Shown piece by piece: positions 55,634-56,637 of a stretch of DNA of 56,637 bases. Source of the stretch: an uncultured Paracoccaceae bacterium (lineage in GTDB: Bacteria > Pseudomonadota > Alphaproteobacteria > Rhodobacterales > Rhodobacteraceae); the NCBI GenBank assembly GCA_938002605.1, contig CALLAF010000025.1, positions 1 through 56,637 on the forward strand. The letters run 5' to 3'. Both the position numbers and the translations under genes were made by a program. Within the stretch, counting starts at the first letter, position 1; every line of letters begins with the position of its first letter. The notes under the pieces are model-generated. The model was not told the DNA's origin and ran no database searches. It saw only the letters and a program-made list of their open reading frames with translations.

Positions 55634-56637
55634 TCAATCTAAGACAAGCCCACTTTCTGCCAGCCCACCGGTTTCACCAAGTCGCCGCAAGAGGCCGATC
55701 GCGCTGGGCGCAGTAACAGCCACCATATGCCCCATATGCGCAAACGAGCTCATGCTTGTTAAGTCGATAATAACCGTACCCAATTCCGCAATATCGTCAG
55801 AAACGCCCAATTGCCCGACTTTGGAACGCCCACCAATCAACAGCGACGACAGCGCGAGCGCCTGATCAGAGCTATTGGTTAAAATAATATAGGGGCTATC
55901 GCGATCCCCAATCACCCCGACTTGCCTGCGAAAGATATCCGGATCAATGTCCGGAGAAAGCAGCACCACAGTCCCGATATCATCAAGCACACGGGTATCT
56001 CGTGCAATGGCAAGCTGGCGCATCGTCTCCATCGTCAAATGCGCCCCCAAAGAATGCGCCACAATCGTGATCGACTTATCAGAGCCCGCTGAAATCGTTT
56101 TTAGAAAATCAGCAAAATCATCACGTGCAAACAGTACGCTGTCACGGTCGTAGACATATCCTGCGGCCACGCCTGCCGAATCCCACGAGAAAAGCGCCTG
56201 TGTATTATTGAACGCAAAATCATGCCCCATTTGGGCAAAGCGAAACAAGGCTTCGGTCGTGGTTGTATTATACCCGTGAACATAGATGACAATTTCGTCA
56301 CCCGGTCCGGCAGCAAGCGCATTTACAAATCCATCGCGCGCTTGGGGGCGATAGGTTTCCATCGTAAACCCACGGGTCGGATCGTAAATATGTTCAATCC
56401 GGCCAACCCTGTGATCAGGCGGGATCACGACATCAACCTGCGCATAGTGCAAAGCGGCGGTACGGTCGGCGTATTCCTCTTCTTTTGAGTTTGCGACCCT
56501 TTGCTGTGTCGCGACGAATACCGTCTGCTTGGTCGATCCCGGCTCTCCGGGTGATACGGTAATACTGTAAGGATGCGCGCACCCCAAAAGCGAAACCAAA
56601 CTGACCGCAGCAAGAACGCCGCGCCAAACCCGCCTAG
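55634..56637 (-). CDS. Alpha/beta-hydrolase fold lipoprotein (DUF900-like), 5' end outside the window
   Basis: The frame has no stop up to the window edge. Read from there it gives a lipoprotein signal, AAVSLVSLLGCAHPYS, with lipobox LLGC, so the true start lies just outside. The catalytic region shows IVIYVHGYNTTTTEALFRFA, the nucleophile elbow VAHSLGAHLTMETM, an acidic residue in LSPDIDPDIF and a late His in SSFAHMGHMVAV. DUF900-type esterases of unknown substrate share this fold. It would sit on the periplasmic face of a membrane. Confidence 0.82.
   Translation of the reverse strand, partial: RRVWRGVLAAVSLVSLLGCAHPYSITVSPGEPGSTKQTVFVATQQRVANSKEEEYADRTAALHYAQVDVVIPPDHRVGRIEHIYDPTRGFTMETYRPQARDGFVNALAAGPGDEIVIYVHGYNTTTTEALFRFAQMGHDFAFNNTQALFSWDSAGVAAGYVYDRDSVLFARDDFADFLKTISAGSDKSITIVAHSLGAHLTMETMRQLAIARDTRVLDDIGTVVLLSPDIDPDIFRRQVGVIGDRDSPYIILTNSSDQALALSSLLIGGRSKVGQLGVSDDIAELGTVIIDLTSMSSFAHMGHMVAVTAPSAIGLLRRLGETGGLAESGLVLD

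Overview
The window looks like a chromosome segment of a Rhodobacteraceae (Roseobacter-group) alphaproteobacterium. The evidence is gene content and order: a glyQ-DUF6446-glyS operon, aerobic cobaltochelatase cobS and cobT near bolA and a J-domain gene, a murD/ftsW/murG/murC/DUF2484/murB/ftsQ/ftsA/ftsZ division cluster followed by lpxC-bamD-recN, an FtsZ with a long Pro/Ala/Gln linker, and GC-rich codon use. No rRNA, tRNA, CRISPR array or prophage was seen.

Layout. 1-139: the right end of an IS3-family element cut by the window edge, which runs into a GNAT acetyltransferase frame. 0.9-2.8 kb: an EamA permease and a membrane protein with a TerB-like domain. 2.8-9.6 kb (minus strand): glmM-folP-folB, a SleB-type hydrolase and a PPDK-family protein. 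9.6-13.3 kb (minus): glyS, DUF6446 and glyQ, joined by two TAATG junctions. 13.4-16.8 kb (plus): a SPOR/peptidoglycan-binding protein with a protease-like domain that lacks its catalytic triad, then an ankyrin-Kelch protein. 16.9-22 kb (minus): trkH, a class I glutamine amidotransferase, a GlcG/HbpS-like protein and malate synthase G. 22.3-28.8 kb (mostly plus): pepN, an acyltransferase, gatB, DUF4177, bolA (minus) and a J-domain protein. 28.8-38 kb: a membrane protein, a periplasmic MsrB, cobS, a small acidic protein, cobT, an M24 aminopeptidase, DUF427 and a CLC transporter. 37.7-38.3 kb is a long gene-free gap whose right half looks like a structured RNA. 38.3-55.5 kb (minus): recN, bamD, lpxC and the division cluster. 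The window closes with a partial lipoprotein of the alpha/beta-hydrolase fold.

How the genes work together. Most of the 38-55 kb block builds and divides the envelope: Mur ligases and MurG/MurB make the peptidoglycan precursor, FtsW/Q/A/Z build the divisome, LpxC starts lipid A synthesis and BamD assembles outer-membrane proteins. GlmM at 2.8 kb supplies the amino-sugar precursor for the same wall, and the SleB-like and SPOR/peptidoglycan-binding proteins probably act on it. FolB and FolP make folate; CobS and CobT insert cobalt during B12 synthesis; GlcB and the GlcG-like protein point to glyoxylate/glycolate use.

Most unusual points: the strand-asymmetric hairpin and candidate ncRNA downstream of recN; the pseudo-protease next to glyQ; a PPDK whose ATP-site motif is changed; a secreted CBM2-CARDB-RTX protein and a flavoprotein inserted between ftsW and murD; the absence of ddl between murB and ftsQ, where two tiny overlapping ORFs lie; and two copies of a hairpin repeat that supply stop codons to flanking genes. 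Nothing here amounts to a clear new multi-gene defence or biosynthetic system. The best candidates for new biology are single loci.
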